Counted from the stretch's first letter, positions 1 through 11,108 are shown. The stretch is 64,000 nucleotides of DNA from Cryobacterium sp. Y50 (GCF_002929805.1 NZ_PJJM01000097.1:62001-126000); one strand, 5' to 3'. Notes: generated from the letters alone by a model not told the origin. Program-made: numbers and translations.

Positions 1-1602
<1,602 letters not shown>

Positions 1603-1611
1603 GGACCAAGT

Positions 1612-2676
1612 CTAGTTAGCGGCATCCGCTCGGTCGTACTGCGTGACGACCGCTTCAGCCGTTCGGAGCCGTCGCCGGGCGCCCCGCCGGGCATACCAGG
1701 GCGAGGCATCGAGATCGGCTCTGGCGGCGGTGAGCTCGCCCTGCGCGGTTAGCCGTAGGGCATCGTGCATGCGCTGCGCCTGGTCTTCCGCCGCCTCATC
1801 GGCGCTGAGAGTATGTGGCGGAATACCGGCATCGTCCATCCCCACTGCAATCCACGACGCCGCGAGCAAGGTGACCGTGCTCACGAGGTTGAACCAGATC
1901 AGCAGCCCGATGATCACCACAAAGGTCGCCAGCAACGGGTTACGGCTGGCGCCACCGAGCAGCGCACCACCGAGAATTTTGAGCAGGCCGAGCGCCAACC
2001 CGCCGAGCAGCGCACCGGCGAACAGCCGCCGCACCGGAATGCGTACCCGCGACAGTACTCGGAACAAGCCGGCCAAGGTGAGGGTGTCGATGACGAGGAC
2101 GACGACCAGGCCAATGGTGCGGGCCGAGGCTTCGTAGAAGAAAGAGTCCTGCGGTATGTGAAGAATGCCAAAGAGCAGGCCGAGCAGCGCGGTGCTCGCC
2201 AGCGAGACAATCGCCGACAACACGAGGGCAAGGCCGAAAATCAGCCCGAGGCCGAGCTCGCGCAGCTTGACCAGCAGAAAGAACATCGTCTGCTGAGGCA
2301 TGTCAAAGACGGTGCGCACGGCCTGCGCCGTCGCCGAGAGCCAGCCGAGAGCGGTCAGCAGCAGCCCGATCAGGGCGATGAAGCCGGTCCAGGTGAGTAT
2401 GCCAGCGGTCGCCAGCAGCTCGGGGTCGATAATGCCTTTGGTACCGATCAGCCCTGGAATCGACTGGTTGATGATCGCGTAGAGCGCATTCAACAGGCCC
2501 TGATTCGCGGTCAGAAAGAGCCCGGCAACCGAAAAGCCCACCCAGACGGCCGCGAAGATGGCGAAGATCGCCTGATACGACATTCCAGCCGCGAGGATGC
2601 TGCCACCCACATTGTTGAAGTGGGTCACCACCCGCACGGGCCGCCAGGCGAGGATGCGGGCTATGAGCTCATTCAC
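1612..2676 (-). CDS. YihY/BrkB-family inner membrane protein
   Basis: 354-residue polytopic membrane protein of the YihY/virulence factor BrkB family (often misnamed ribonuclease BN). The N-terminal FNNVGGSILAAGMSYQAIFAIFA segment and about six hydrophobic helices up to residue 275 are typical; the last 75 residues are hydrophilic, Ala/Asp/Arg rich and probably cytoplasmic. Molecular function of the family is not established. The start is a GTG at 2676 without a clear Shine-Dalgarno site. It lies downstream of the sdh terminator and 9 nt before the exonuclease gene. Confidence 0.85.
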   Translation of the reverse strand: MNELIARILAWRPVRVVTHFNNVGGSILAAGMSYQAIFAIFAAVWVGFSVAGLFLTANQGLLNALYAIINQSIPGLIGTKGIIDPELLATAGILTWTGFIALIGLLLTALGWLSATAQAVRTVFDMPQQTMFFLLVKLRELGLGLIFGLALVLSAIVSLASTALLGLLFGILHIPQDSFFYEASARTIGLVVVLVIDTLTLAGLFRVLSRVRIPVRRLFAGALLGGLALGLLKILGGALLGGASRNPLLATFVVIIGLLIWFNLVSTVTLLAASWIAVGMDDAGIPPHTLSADEAAEDQAQRMHDALRLTAQGELTAARADLDASPWYARRGARRRLRTAEAVVTQYDRADAAN

Positions 2677-2691
2677 ACTGTTAGCTTAACC

Positions 2692-2728
2692 AAAGACACC
2701 CCCCGTCGAATCGACGGGGGGTGTCTTT
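2692..2728 (-). terminator. Strong hairpin terminator after sdhCDAB
   Basis: Perfect inverted repeat: AAAGACACCCCCCGTCGA pairs with TCGACGGGGGGTGTCTTT around a minimal loop, immediately downstream of the sdhB stop codon (minus strand) and 16 nt before the YihY start. The A/T ends of the stem provide a U-rich 3' side on either strand. It should insulate the sdh operon from yihY. Confidence 0.85.
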
Positions 2729-2744
2729 CATACCAACAGGGCGG

Positions 2745-3506
2745 TTAGGCCTTGCCGCGCATGATGGCCTGCTTGACCTCGGCGATGGCCTGGGTCACCT
2801 GGATACCGCGAGGGCAGGCATCCGTGCAGTTGAAGGTCGTGCGGCAACGCCACACGCCCTCCTTGTCATTGAGGATGTCGAGGCGCACGGCCGCATTCTC
2901 ATCGCGGGAGTCGAAGATGAAGCGGTGCGCGTTGACGATCGCGGCCGGACCGAAGTACTGACCGTCGGTCCAGAACACCGGGCAGCTCGACGTGCATGCC
3001 GCACAGAGAATACATTTCGTCGTGTCGTCGAAGCGGGCGCGCTGGGCGACGGTCTGAATGCGTTCCTTGCCCTTGGGCGGGGCGACGCTGTTCATGAGGA
3101 ACGGCTGTACCTCCCGGAAGGAGGCAAAAAACGGCTCCATGTCCACGATGAGGTCCTTCTCCAGCGGCAGGCCCTTGATGGCCTCCACGTAGATCGGCTT
3201 GGTGACGTCGAGGTCTTTCATGAGCGTCTTGCAGGCGAGACGGTTGCGACCGTTGATGCGCATGGCATCCGAACCGCAAACGCCGTGCGCACAGGAGCGA
3301 CGGAAAGTCAGCGAACCGTCCTGCTCCCACTTGATCTTGTGCAGCGCGTCAAGCACCCGGTCGGACGGGTAGAGCTGCACGTCGAAGTCCTGCCAGTGCG
3401 GCTCGTCGTCGACCTCCGGGTTGAACCGGCGCACGATGATCGTCGCCGTGAACGACTGAATTTCTTCGGGGACTATGGGCTTGTTGTCGATTGTGGCTGT
3501 ACTCAC
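2745..3506 (-). CDS. sdhB: Succinate dehydrogenase iron-sulfur subunit
   Basis: 253-residue Fe-S subunit that relays electrons from the SdhA flavin to quinone (TCA cycle, complex II). The [2Fe-2S] ligands are seen in RRSCAHGVCGSDAMRING, and the [4Fe-4S]/[3Fe-4S] ligands in CILCAACTSSCPVFW and FNCTDACPRGIQ. Length matches the family. It starts with GTG at 3506; the sdhA stop overlaps that start by one base (TAGTG), so the two subunits are translationally coupled. It is the last gene of sdhCDAB. Confidence 0.97.
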   Translation of the reverse strand: MSTATIDNKPIVPEEIQSFTATIIVRRFNPEVDDEPHWQDFDVQLYPSDRVLDALHKIKWEQDGSLTFRRSCAHGVCGSDAMRINGRNRLACKTLMKDLDVTKPIYVEAIKGLPLEKDLIVDMEPFFASFREVQPFLMNSVAPPKGKERIQTVAQRARFDDTTKCILCAACTSSCPVFWTDGQYFGPAAIVNAHRFIFDSRDENAAVRLDILNDKEGVWRCRTTFNCTDACPRGIQVTQAIAEVKQAIMRGKA

Positions 3507-5326
3507 TAATACTTCCTCTCCATCGGCTGGTAGCGGGTAATGACAACCGGTTTCCAGTCAAGTTTGATGTGGTCGCCAGCCTCGGCCGAGTGCGGGTCGC
3601 CCGTCAGGTAGGCCATCGTGTGCTTCAGGTAGTTGGCGTCGTCCCGGGTGGGGAAGTCGTCGCGCTGGTGGCCGCCGCGGCTTTCCTTGCGGTTACGGGC
3701 GGAATACACGACGACCTCGGCGAGGTCGAGCAGAAAGCCGAGTTCGACGGCTTCGAGCAGGTCGGTGTTGAACCGGCGGCCCTTGTCCTGCACTCCGATG
3801 TTCTTGTAGCGCTCACGCAGCTGGTGAATCGTCTGGGTGAGCTCCGACAGCGACTCGTCGGTGCGGAACACCTGAGCCTTCTTGTCCATCTCCTCCTGCA
3901 GAATCTTGCGCAGTACTGCAATGCGTTCGGTTCCGGTTGACGAGCGGATGCCCTCCAGCAGTTCCCGCACGCCCCGTGCCGGGTCCGCCGGCACAGCGCG
4001 GAAGGCAGCCGTCTTGACGTATTCGACCGCGTTGTTGCCGGCACGTTTGCCGAACACGTTGATGTCGAGCAGCGAGTTGGTGCCCAGACGGTTGGAGCCG
4101 TGCACGGATACGCAGGCGCACTCGCCGGCCGCATACAGGCCGGGAACCACAGTGGTGTTGTCGCGCAGTACTTCGGCGTTCACGTTGGTCGGGATTCCGC
4201 CCATCGCATAGTGCGCGGTCGGCATGACCGGAACGGGTTCGGTGACCGGGTCGACGCCGAGGTAGGTGCGGGCGAACTCCGTGATATCCGGCAACTTGGT
4301 CTCGAGCAGTTCTTTGCCGAGGTGGGTGCAGTCCAGGTACAGGTAGTCCTTGTTCGGGCCGGCGCCGCGACCCTCAGCAACCTCCTGAAGCATGCAGCGC
4401 GAGACGATGTCGCGCGGAGCCAGGTCCTTGATGGTCGGTGCGTAACGCTCCATGAAGCGTTCACCGCTCGCGTTGCGGAGGATTGCACCCTCACCGCGCG
4501 CTCCCTCGGTCAAGAGGATGCCCAACCCGGCCAGTCCGGTCGGGTGGAATTGGAAGAATTCCATGTCCTCGAGCGGCAGGCCCTTGCGCCAGACGATACC
4601 GACGCCATCACCGGTGAGGGTGTGGGCGTTCGAGGTGGTCTTGTAGATCTTTCCGAAACCGCCGGTGGCGAAGATGAATGCCTTGCCTTGGAACACGTGC
4701 AGTTCGCCGCTCGACAGGTCGAGTGCCACCACCGCGGTCGGCTGATTGACACCGTCGATCTCAGTCATGACCAGGTCGAGCACGTAGTACTCGTTGAAGA
4801 AGTTGATACCGACCTTGACGCAGTTCTGGAACAGCGTCTGCAGAATCATGTGGCCGGTGCGGTCGGCGGCGTAGCAGGCGCGGCGAACGGGGCTCTTGCC
4901 GTGGTCGCGGGTGTGACCACCGAATCGACGCTGGTCGATCTTACCCTCTGGGGTGCGGTTGAACGGCAGGCCCATGTTCTCGAGGTCCATGACCGCGTCG
5001 ATGGCTTCCTTGGCCAGGATCTCGGCGGCGTCCTGGTCAACCAAGTAGTCGCCACCCTTGATCGTGTCGAAGGTGTGCCATTCCCAGTTGTCTTCCTCGA
5101 CGTTGGCCAGGGCCGCGGCCATGCCGCCCTGAGCCGCACCGGTGTGCGAACGCGTCGGGTAGAGCTTGGAAATGACCGCCGTGCTGGCGTGGGGGCCAGC
5201 TTCGAGGGCTGCACGCATGCCTGCTCCGCCTGCTCCCACAATGACGATGTCGTGCTGGTGGTAGTGCACACCGTCTACGACGGTGGACTCCGGGTTTGCG
5301 CCGGTAGGTGCTGTGGAGGATGTCAT
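3506..5326 (-). CDS. sdhA: Succinate dehydrogenase flavoprotein subunit
   Basis: 606-residue catalytic subunit oxidising succinate to fumarate. It shows the FAD Rossmann motif [18 protein letters not shown] (residues about 29-46), the covalent-FAD loop [13 protein letters not shown] (normally S/R-HTxxAQGG), the active-site [12 protein letters not shown], and [20 protein letters not shown] in the capping region. The C-terminal helical domain ends in MERKY. ATG at 5326 is preceded by AGGAG about 15 nt upstream. Eighteen nt separate it from sdhD. Confidence 0.97.
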   Translation of the reverse strand: MTSSTAPTGANPESTVVDGVHYHQHDIVIVGAGGAGMRAALEAGPHASTAVISKLYPTRSHTGAAQGGMAAALANVEEDNWEWHTFDTIKGGDYLVDQDAAEILAKEAIDAVMDLENMGLPFNRTPEGKIDQRRFGGHTRDHGKSPVRRACYAADRTGHMILQTLFQNCVKVGINFFNEYYVLDLVMTEIDGVNQPTAVVALDLSSGELHVFQGKAFIFATGGFGKIYKTTSNAHTLTGDGVGIVWRKGLPLEDMEFFQFHPTGLAGLGILLTEGARGEGAILRNASGERFMERYAPTIKDLAPRDIVSRCMLQEVAEGRGAGPNKDYLYLDCTHLGKELLETKLPDITEFARTYLGVDPVTEPVPVMPTAHYAMGGIPTNVNAEVLRDNTTVVPGLYAAGECACVSVHGSNRLGTNSLLDINVFGKRAGNNAVEYVKTAAFRAVPADPARGVRELLEGIRSSTGTERIAVLRKILQEEMDKKAQVFRTDESLSELTQTIHQLRERYKNIGVQDKGRRFNTDLLEAVELGFLLDLAEVVVYSARNRKESRGGHQRDDFPTRDDANYLKHTMAYLTGDPHSAEAGDHIKLDWKPVVITRYQPMERKY

Positions 5327-5343
5327 TTTTTTGTGTGCAGCTC

Positions 5344-5796
5344 CTATAGGGACTTACAGAATGAGGCCACGAGGTCGGCGGGCGCACCGGCGGGGCAGGG
5401 ATCGAAGGTGAACACCACGAGGGTGCCCAGCACGATCAGCGCGACAACACTGACCAGGATCGCGATTTTCAGGATGCCGCGGCTCATCCGCGAGGTCGCG
5501 TAGTCATTGACCAGGGTGCGCATGCCGTTGCCGCCGTGAATCAGGGCGAGCCAGAGCATGATGATGTCCCAGGTCATCCAGAAAGGGTTGGTCAGCTTGC
5601 CGGCGACGAACGCGAAGTTCAGGGCGCTGACGCCCTCGCCAATCATGAGATTGACGAACAGGTGGCCGAAGATGAGCACGACCAGCACGACACCGGAGAC
5701 GCGCATGTAGATCCAGCCCCATTTTTCCCAGTTGACGCCGCTCTTTTTCGTGGAGCGGGTATGTGGGCTGCGGGGAGCTTGGATTGTTGAAGTCAT
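5344..5796 (-). CDS. sdhD: Succinate dehydrogenase membrane anchor subunit D
   Basis: 150-residue anchor with three predicted transmembrane helices (about residues 31-52, 68-92 and 115-140) and a hydrophilic N-terminus. The sequence [10 protein letters not shown] in the first helix offers a heme-type His, and [15 protein letters not shown] is typical of SdhD anchors. It lies between sdhC (12 nt gap) and sdhA, which fixes its identity better than its sequence does. It should contribute to quinone binding and membrane attachment. Confidence 0.9.
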   Translation of the reverse strand: MTSTIQAPRSPHTRSTKKSGVNWEKWGWIYMRVSGVVLVVLIFGHLFVNLMIGEGVSALNFAFVAGKLTNPFWMTWDIIMLWLALIHGGNGMRTLVNDYATSRMSRGILKIAILVSVVALIVLGTLVVFTFDPCPAGAPADLVASFCKSL

Positions 5797-5808
5797 GTCT
5801 GTCGCCCC

Positions 5809-6222
5809 CTAGTGGCTGAACACGTTGATGAGGTGGCGCGGCACGAAGCCCAGCATGGTGACGACCCACAGGCCGATGACGACGTAGAACAGTACGCGCT
5901 GGTACTTGGCGTTCCAGAAGTCGATCAGAATGATGCGCACTCCGTTGAAGGCGTGGAACACGATGGCGCCGACGAGTGCGACTTCACCGAGGCCCATGAT
6001 CGGCGTCTGGTACTGCCCGATGACCGCGTTATACGCTTCGGGGCTGACCCGCACGAGTGCCGTGTCGAGAATATGGACGAGCAGAAAGAAGAAGATCGCG
6101 ACACCGGTGATGCGGTGCAAGACCCAAGACCACATGCCCGTGTTACCCCGATATAGGGTGCCGGCGGGGCGACGTGATGTCGTCTTCTGCTGAGAATCTA
6201 GGGTTCCTGCCTCCTGTGGCAT
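5809..6222 (-). CDS. sdhC: Succinate dehydrogenase cytochrome b556 subunit
   Basis: 137-residue heme-bearing anchor when started at the ATG at 6222, chosen because AGGGAGGG lies 6-8 nt upstream; an in-frame ATG at 6285 would add 21 unlikely residues. The conserved SdhC signature RGNTGMWSWVLHRITGVAIF and the heme-ligand region VFHAFNGVRIILIDF are both present, with three membrane helices. First gene of the sdhCDAB operon. Two palindromes in its upstream region (6269-6285 and 6322-6337) suggest transcriptional control. Confidence 0.93.
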   Translation of the reverse strand: MPQEAGTLDSQQKTTSRRPAGTLYRGNTGMWSWVLHRITGVAIFFFLLVHILDTALVRVSPEAYNAVIGQYQTPIMGLGEVALVGAIVFHAFNGVRIILIDFWNAKYQRVLFYVVIGLWVVTMLGFVPRHLINVFSH

Positions 6223-6268
6223 GAACAACCCTCCCTGGCTGAATTGTGGCTCTTTAGTGAGACCGAGA

Positions 6269-6285
6269 ATGTGCTGTGAGCACAT
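6269..6285. promoter_or_regulatory. 17-bp perfect palindrome in sdhC leader
   Basis: ATGTGCT-GTG-AGCACAT, a perfect 7-bp inverted repeat with a 3-bp centre, about 47 nt upstream of the sdhC start. It resembles, but does not match, a CRP/GlxR half-site arrangement (TGTGA-N6-TCACA). Candidate operator for the sdh operon; the binding protein is unknown. Confidence 0.45.
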
Positions 6286-6321
6286 GTCGTTAGTCTACAA
6301 GTGCGCCGCCTCATCGTGCCG

Positions 6322-6337
6322 GTTAGGTTAACCTAAC
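6322..6337. promoter_or_regulatory. DtxR/IdeR-like palindrome upstream of sdhC
   Basis: GTTAGGTTAACCTAAC is a perfect 16-bp palindrome built from the two half-sites TTAGGTTA and TAACCTAA of the actinobacterial iron-box consensus, but fused without the usual central bases. It overlaps the stop codon of the neighbouring glycosyltransferase and lies about 100 bp upstream of sdhC, whose operon needs iron for heme and Fe-S clusters. Iron-dependent control of sdh is inferred. Confidence 0.5.
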
Positions 6338-7505
6338 GCTGCATGGATCGGGGTACGTGCGTGTCGGCCCGCACCGCACGACGCTCGTCAATGGCCTGTT
6401 CGTAGTAGTCGACCAGGTCCGCGCAAACCAGTGGCCACGAGCGTCCGAGCACGGCGCGGCGCCCGGCTTCCCCCATGCGCGCCCGCAGAGCCGGGTTGCC
6501 GACCAGCTGAGATACCCAGTGCCGCAGATCCCGCTCGTCGTCAGGCCGAAACAGGTAGCCGTTCTCTCCGTGGGTGACCAGGTCGATCGGCCCACCGGCG
6601 TGGGGCGCGACTACCGGCAGCCCGGCGGCGTGGGCCTCCTGGATGGTTTGCCCGAAGGTCTCTTCGGTGCCGGCGTGCACGAACAGGTCGAAGCTCGCGT
6701 AAGCAACGGCTAGCTCTGCGCCCGAGAGCCGGCCCAGCCAGGTCACGGACATGCCGGCCAGCGCTCGACCGATAGACGATACGCTCGGCCCGTCACCGAC
6801 AAGCGCTAAACGGATGCCCGGCAGCCCGCGCAGGGCGCGCAACCGCTCGACCTGTTTCTCCGGAGCCATCCGACCGACGTAGCCGACGATCACATCGCGC
6901 GGCGCGCCGTTGGGGAGCGATGGCGAAATGCGTTCGCGCAGCGCCGCGACAGCCGGGTCGTTCTTGACGTTCGGGTGGAACCCGTTGAGGTCAACGCCAC
7001 GCGTCCACATCGCCAAGCGTGGCACGCCGAGCCGCAGCAGAGCGGCCATCGACGACGACGACGGCACCAGGGTTCGAGTGGCCCCCTCGTGCACCCACTT
7101 CACGAAGCGCCAGGCGAGTGCGGTGGCCGGGCCGAGGTGATTGCGGTGGGCGTAACCGGCGACATCCGTTTGAAAAATCGCGACCGAGGGAATGTCGAGC
7201 CGATTCGCGGCGCTGATGCCCTGTGCTCCCAGCAGAAACGGGGAGGCCGCGTGCAGCACGTCCGGCCGAAAATCGGCGAGCAGTTTCTGCACCTGGGGAC
7301 TTGGAATACCGACCGGAAACTGGCGGTAATTGAGCGCGGAAACGGTGTGCACGGGAAAGCCCGCGTATTCTGCCGGGGCGCCGTAAGGGGCGATCACCAT
7401 GGCCTCGTGACCGGTGGCCGCGAGGTGCTCCAGCACTTTGCACACGCTCGTGGTCACCCCGCTGATGGTGGGGAGAAAACTTTCGCTGATGACTGCGATC
7501 CGCAT
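6333..7505 (-). CDS. GT4-family mannosyltransferase (MgtA/PimB-like)
   Basis: 390-residue GT-B fold glycosyltransferase. The N-terminus MRIAVISESFLPTISGVTTS and the segment QTDVAGYAHRNHLG resemble actinobacterial GDP-mannose-dependent mannosyltransferases that build mannosylated glycolipids. The C-terminal donor-binding EX7E motif is seen in HAGTEETFGQTIQEAHAAG. ATG at 7505. It is divergent from manC across 83 nt; manC would make its likely donor, GDP-mannose. Acceptor not predictable from sequence. Confidence 0.85.
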   Translation of the reverse strand: MRIAVISESFLPTISGVTTSVCKVLEHLAATGHEAMVIAPYGAPAEYAGFPVHTVSALNYRQFPVGIPSPQVQKLLADFRPDVLHAASPFLLGAQGISAANRLDIPSVAIFQTDVAGYAHRNHLGPATALAWRFVKWVHEGATRTLVPSSSSMAALLRLGVPRLAMWTRGVDLNGFHPNVKNDPAVAALRERISPSLPNGAPRDVIVGYVGRMAPEKQVERLRALRGLPGIRLALVGDGPSVSSIGRALAGMSVTWLGRLSGAELAVAYASFDLFVHAGTEETFGQTIQEAHAAGLPVVAPHAGGPIDLVTHGENGYLFRPDDERDLRHWVSQLVGNPALRARMGEAGRRAVLGRSWPLVCADLVDYYEQAIDERRAVRADTHVPRSMQR

Positions 7506-7588
7506 GGTTCGAAAGTAGGCCGCGGGTGTTGCCGTCGGGTAGCCGGCGGGTGAACAGTCGTATCGACCTTGCCCGATAGTCTGGGGCG

Positions 7589-8710
7589 ATGATTACGTCC
7601 AGTGAGCCCCTCAACCGCTTGTATAGCGTGATTCCCGCCGGCGGCATCGGTTCCCGGCTCTGGCCGCTATCGCGAGCGGATGCCCCCAAATTTCTGCACG
7701 ACCTCACCGGCTCCGGTCACACCCTGCTGCGCGATACCTGGGATCGCCTCGTTCCGCTCTCCACCGAGCAGCGCATCATGGTCGTCACCGGGCGCGCCCA
7801 CCGCGCCGCCGTCGAACAGCAGCTGCCCGAACTGGTCGACCCCAACGTTGTGCTGGAGAGCGAACCGCGCGACTCGACCGCGGCGATCGGCCTCGCCGCC
7901 GCGATTTTGCAGCTGCGCGAACCCGACGTGATCATCGGATCTTTTCCAGCCGACCAGGTCATCAAGGGCGATGCCCTGTTTCGCTCAGCGGTGACGGAGG
8001 CTGTTGCCGCAGCGGATGCCGGCTACATCGTCACCATCGGCATCCAGCCGACCGAGCCCGCGATCGGTTTCGGCTACATCAAGAGCGCGGCCTCGCTACC
8101 GATCGAGGGCGCGCCGACGGCCCTCGCGGTCGACTCGTTCGTGGAAAAGCCCAGCCCCGAAGTGGCCGAACGATACATCGCCAACGGCAACTACCTGTGG
8201 AATGCCGGCATCTTCATCGCCCGCGCGGACCGGCTGCTGGCCGAGATCGAGGCGACCGAACCCGAGTTGCATGCCGGGTTGATGAAGCTGGCCGCTGCCT
8301 GGGATACCCCGGCCCGCGGCGCCGTCGTCGACCAGGTCTGGCCGCGCCTGAAGAAGATCGCCATCGACTACTCGGTGGCTGAACCGGCCGCAGCGGCCGG
8401 CAAGCTCGTGGTCATTCCCGGCCAGTTCGACTGGGATGACGTCGGCGACTTCGCGTCGATCGCGAAGCTGCACTCCGGTGGCCGCAAATCCAACCTCGCT
8501 ATTCTGGGCGAGGGCGCCCGGGTGCTCGCTGACTCGGCGAGCGGCATCGTGGTCAGCCACACCGGTCGCATGATCGCGCTCATCGGCGTCGAAGACATTG
8601 TCGTGATCGATACCCCCGACGCACTGCTAGTCACCACGAGTGCGAATGCTCAGAAGGTCAAGGCGGTCGTCGACGCGCTCAAGCTGTCCGGTTCCACCGA
8701 CGTGCTGTAG
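7589..8710 (+). CDS. manC: Mannose-1-phosphate guanylyltransferase
   Basis: 373-residue nucleotidyltransferase converting mannose-1-phosphate and GTP to GDP-mannose. The pyrophosphorylase signature GGIGSRLWPLSR is at residues 18-29, FVEKP lies near residue 185, and NYLWNAGIF follows. The C-terminal left-handed-helix region is short, so this is a monofunctional GMP without a fused isomerase domain. The neighbouring GT4 gene on the other strand is the likely consumer. ATG at 7589. Confidence 0.92.
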   Translation: MITSSEPLNRLYSVIPAGGIGSRLWPLSRADAPKFLHDLTGSGHTLLRDTWDRLVPLSTEQRIMVVTGRAHRAAVEQQLPELVDPNVVLESEPRDSTAAIGLAAAILQLREPDVIIGSFPADQVIKGDALFRSAVTEAVAAADAGYIVTIGIQPTEPAIGFGYIKSAASLPIEGAPTALAVDSFVEKPSPEVAERYIANGNYLWNAGIFIARADRLLAEIEATEPELHAGLMKLAAAWDTPARGAVVDQVWPRLKKIAIDYSVAEPAAAAGKLVVIPGQFDWDDVGDFASIAKLHSGGRKSNLAILGEGARVLADSASGIVVSHTGRMIALIGVEDIVVIDTPDALLVTTSANAQKVKAVVDALKLSGSTDVL

Positions 8711-8751
8711 CCGTTCTGGGTACAATTTCAATTCATGCTGAAGGAGTGTCC

Positions 8752-9813
8752 ATGCGCCGCTTGATTATTGTTTCCGCCCTCGCGGCCGCCGCTTTGGTGT
8801 TGGTCGGCTGCGCGCCGGCGCCGACACCCGCAGTGACAACGGATGCGACGGTGCCGGACTACTGCGCCCGCATGGTCACCAACTCCGGCGGCCTTGAAGA
8901 CCGCTCCTTCAACCAGTCCAGCTGGGAAGGCTTACAGGAAGCCGCAACGAAGTACAGCATCGACGCCGACGCACTCGTGTCGACGTCGGAGACCGACCTT
9001 GCGCCCAATGTGAGCCAGGCCGTCGCCACCGGCTGCCAGTTCATTTTGACCGTCGGATATGAACTCGCCGACGCCACCCTCGCCGAAGCGACCGCGAACC
9101 CGGACGTACACTTCGCAATCGTCGATGAATTTGTCGATGCGCCGAACGTGAAACCGATCGTCTTCGACACGGCCCAGGCCTCGTTTTTGGCCGGTTATCT
9201 CGCTGCTGGTGTGAGCAAGACCGGCATCGTTGCGACCTTTGGCGGCGGCAATCAGCCGCCGGTCACCCTGTTCTTGGACGGCTTCGTCGACGGCGTTGCC
9301 ATGTACAACGACAAGCACCAAGCCGCAGTGCGGGTGCTCGGCTGGGACAAGACCGCCCAGGACGGCAGCTTCACTGGCGATTTCGAAGACGTCAATAAGG
9401 GCAAGGCTCTCGCCCAGTCGTTCATTGACCAGGGCGCAGATATTATCATGCCGGTGGCTGGTCAGGTCGGCCAGGGAGCCGCGGCCGCAGCGATCGAGAC
9501 TCCGGGCGTGACCATTATCTGGGTCGACAATGACGGATTCGTCACCTTGCCAGCCCAACTGCAGTCGGTCGTGCTCACGAGCGTGTTGAAGAACACATCG
9601 GCAGCAGTCATCGAGACCATTGGCGCAGACCTCGATGGAAGCTTTGACAATGAGGCTTTCGTGGGCACATTGAAGAACGGCGGCGTCGAAATCGCCGGCT
9701 TCCACGACCAGGCGGGCCTGGTGCCTGTCGAACTGAGCGATGAGCTCGACCAGATTCGAGCGGCGATCGTAGCGGGAATCATCGCGGTCACCGGTCCGAG
9801 CACACCCCAGTAA
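8752..9813 (+). CDS. BMP-family nucleoside-binding lipoprotein (copy 1)
   Basis: 353-residue basic membrane protein (BMP/PnrA) family lipoprotein that binds nucleosides outside the membrane for the ABC transporter encoded downstream. Signal peptide with lipobox LVGC near residue 22, then the family motif GGLEDRSFNQSSWEGL and ILTVGYELADATLAEA. The start at 8752 has AAGGAG 5 nt upstream; a GTG at 8746 overlaps this Shine-Dalgarno and is rejected. A TACAAT -10-like box lies at about 8720. Paralogue of the next gene. Confidence 0.92.
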   Translation: MRRLIIVSALAAAALVLVGCAPAPTPAVTTDATVPDYCARMVTNSGGLEDRSFNQSSWEGLQEAATKYSIDADALVSTSETDLAPNVSQAVATGCQFILTVGYELADATLAEATANPDVHFAIVDEFVDAPNVKPIVFDTAQASFLAGYLAAGVSKTGIVATFGGGNQPPVTLFLDGFVDGVAMYNDKHQAAVRVLGWDKTAQDGSFTGDFEDVNKGKALAQSFIDQGADIIMPVAGQVGQGAAAAAIETPGVTIIWVDNDGFVTLPAQLQSVVLTSVLKNTSAAVIETIGADLDGSFDNEAFVGTLKNGGVEIAGFHDQAGLVPVELSDELDQIRAAIVAGIIAVTGPSTPQ

Positions 9814-9955
9814 GGGGAAATTGCTGTACAAAATGTAGCAGCTTGGTAACGACTCACTCGCGCTCCAATAATGCTCATCTGCGCAGCGTCATATTCGGTA
9901 ACGTGAATTCCACCATGCCCGAGCGATCTCGCTGGGCAGCACCCTGGAGGTCCTC

Positions 9956-11062
9956 TTGACAATTTCGATCCGTAAGACCGGACTTGGCGGTCTTGCCATG
10001 TTCGGCACCGTGGCGATGCTCGCCGCCTGTGCCCAGGCGCCCGCCGTGACCGAAGATACCAGCTCGGCCGCGGCCAGCGACTTTGTGCCCTGCATGGTCT
10101 CTGACGCCGGTGGATTCGACGACAAGTCCTTCAATCAGCTCGGTTTCGAGGGCCTCAACGAGGCAGCGGATACCCTCGGCGTTACGCCAATCACGGTGGA
10201 ATCGGCCACAGAGACCGACTATCAGTCCAACGTGCAGAACCTCGTCGACCAGGGCTGCTCCCTCATTGTCACCGTTGGCTTCAACCTCGCCGCCGCCACA
10301 GTAGAGTCGGCGCTGGCCAATCCCGAGGTCAACTATGCGATCATCGACGACACCGCCGACCTCGATTTCAACGGTGAGGTAGACGCACCGAACATCAAGC
10401 CGATCGTCTTCGACACCGCCCCGGCCGCCTTCATGGCTGGCTACGCGGCCGCCGGTTACAGCAAGACCGGCGTCGTGGGTACCTACGGGGGCATGCAGTT
10501 TCCGACGGTCACCATTTTCATGGATGGCTTCGTTGACGGCGTCGCGTACTACAACGAGCAGAATGGCACGTCCGTCAAAGCGCTGGGCTGGGACGTCGCC
10601 GCGCAGACCGGGTTGTTCACCGGCGGCTTCGCCGCCGGCGTCGACTCGCTCAACAACGCTCAGGGCCTGATCGACCAGAACGCCGACGTGCTGCTGCCCG
10701 TCGGTGGACCGATCTTCTTGAGCGCCATTGAAGCGATCAAGAGCTCGAGCAAGGACATCGTCATGGTGGGCGTTGACGCTGACCTCTACGACACCGACCC
10801 GACCAACGGGAGCATGTTCCTCACCAGCATCTTGAAGGGCATCAAGATCAGCGTGTCCGACGTTGTGTCCGGTGCCGGTGGAGACAGCTTCGACGCCACC
10901 CCATACGTTGGCACTCTCGACAATAATGGCGTGGGCATCGCGTCATTCCACGACTTCGAATCCACGGTCCCCGCGACCCTGGCTGACGAGCTCGACGCCA
11001 TCAAGGCGGGCATCATCGGCGGTTCAATCGCGGTCGAATCGCCTTCTTCGCCCAAGAAATAA
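9956..11062 (+). CDS. BMP-family nucleoside-binding lipoprotein (copy 2)
   Basis: 368-residue paralogue of the preceding gene, with motifs GGFDDKSFNQLGFEGL, IVTVGFNLAAATVESA and GVDADLYDTD. Lipobox LAAC near residue 23. The start is a TTG at 9956, with GGAGG 5 nt upstream, better placed than any ATG. The 142-nt spacer from copy 1 contains a near-palindrome (TGCTGTACA...TGTAGCA, 9828-9846) and may carry its own promoter. A hairpin follows, then the transporter ATPase, so the binding proteins could be expressed in excess over the transporter. Confidence 0.92.
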   Translation: MTISIRKTGLGGLAMFGTVAMLAACAQAPAVTEDTSSAAASDFVPCMVSDAGGFDDKSFNQLGFEGLNEAADTLGVTPITVESATETDYQSNVQNLVDQGCSLIVTVGFNLAAATVESALANPEVNYAIIDDTADLDFNGEVDAPNIKPIVFDTAPAAFMAGYAAAGYSKTGVVGTYGGMQFPTVTIFMDGFVDGVAYYNEQNGTSVKALGWDVAAQTGLFTGGFAAGVDSLNNAQGLIDQNADVLLPVGGPIFLSAIEAIKSSSKDIVMVGVDADLYDTDPTNGSMFLTSILKGIKISVSDVVSGAGGDSFDATPYVGTLDNNGVGIASFHDFESTVPATLADELDAIKAGIIGGSIAVESPSSPKK

Positions 11063-11072
11063 TAGGCTAAAA

Positions 11073-11108
11073 ACAACGGGGAGGCCGGATTGTCGGCCTC
11101 CCCGTTGT
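11073..11108 (+). terminator. Hairpin between binding proteins and transporter genes
   Basis: ACAACGGGGAGGCCG (from 11073) pairs with CGGCCTCCCCGTTGT (to 11108) around a 6-nt loop: a 15-bp perfect stem just after the bmp copy 2 stop. No long T tract follows on the plus strand, so it may act as a partial terminator or mRNA-stabilising hairpin that sets the ratio of binding protein to ABC subunits. Confidence 0.75.
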
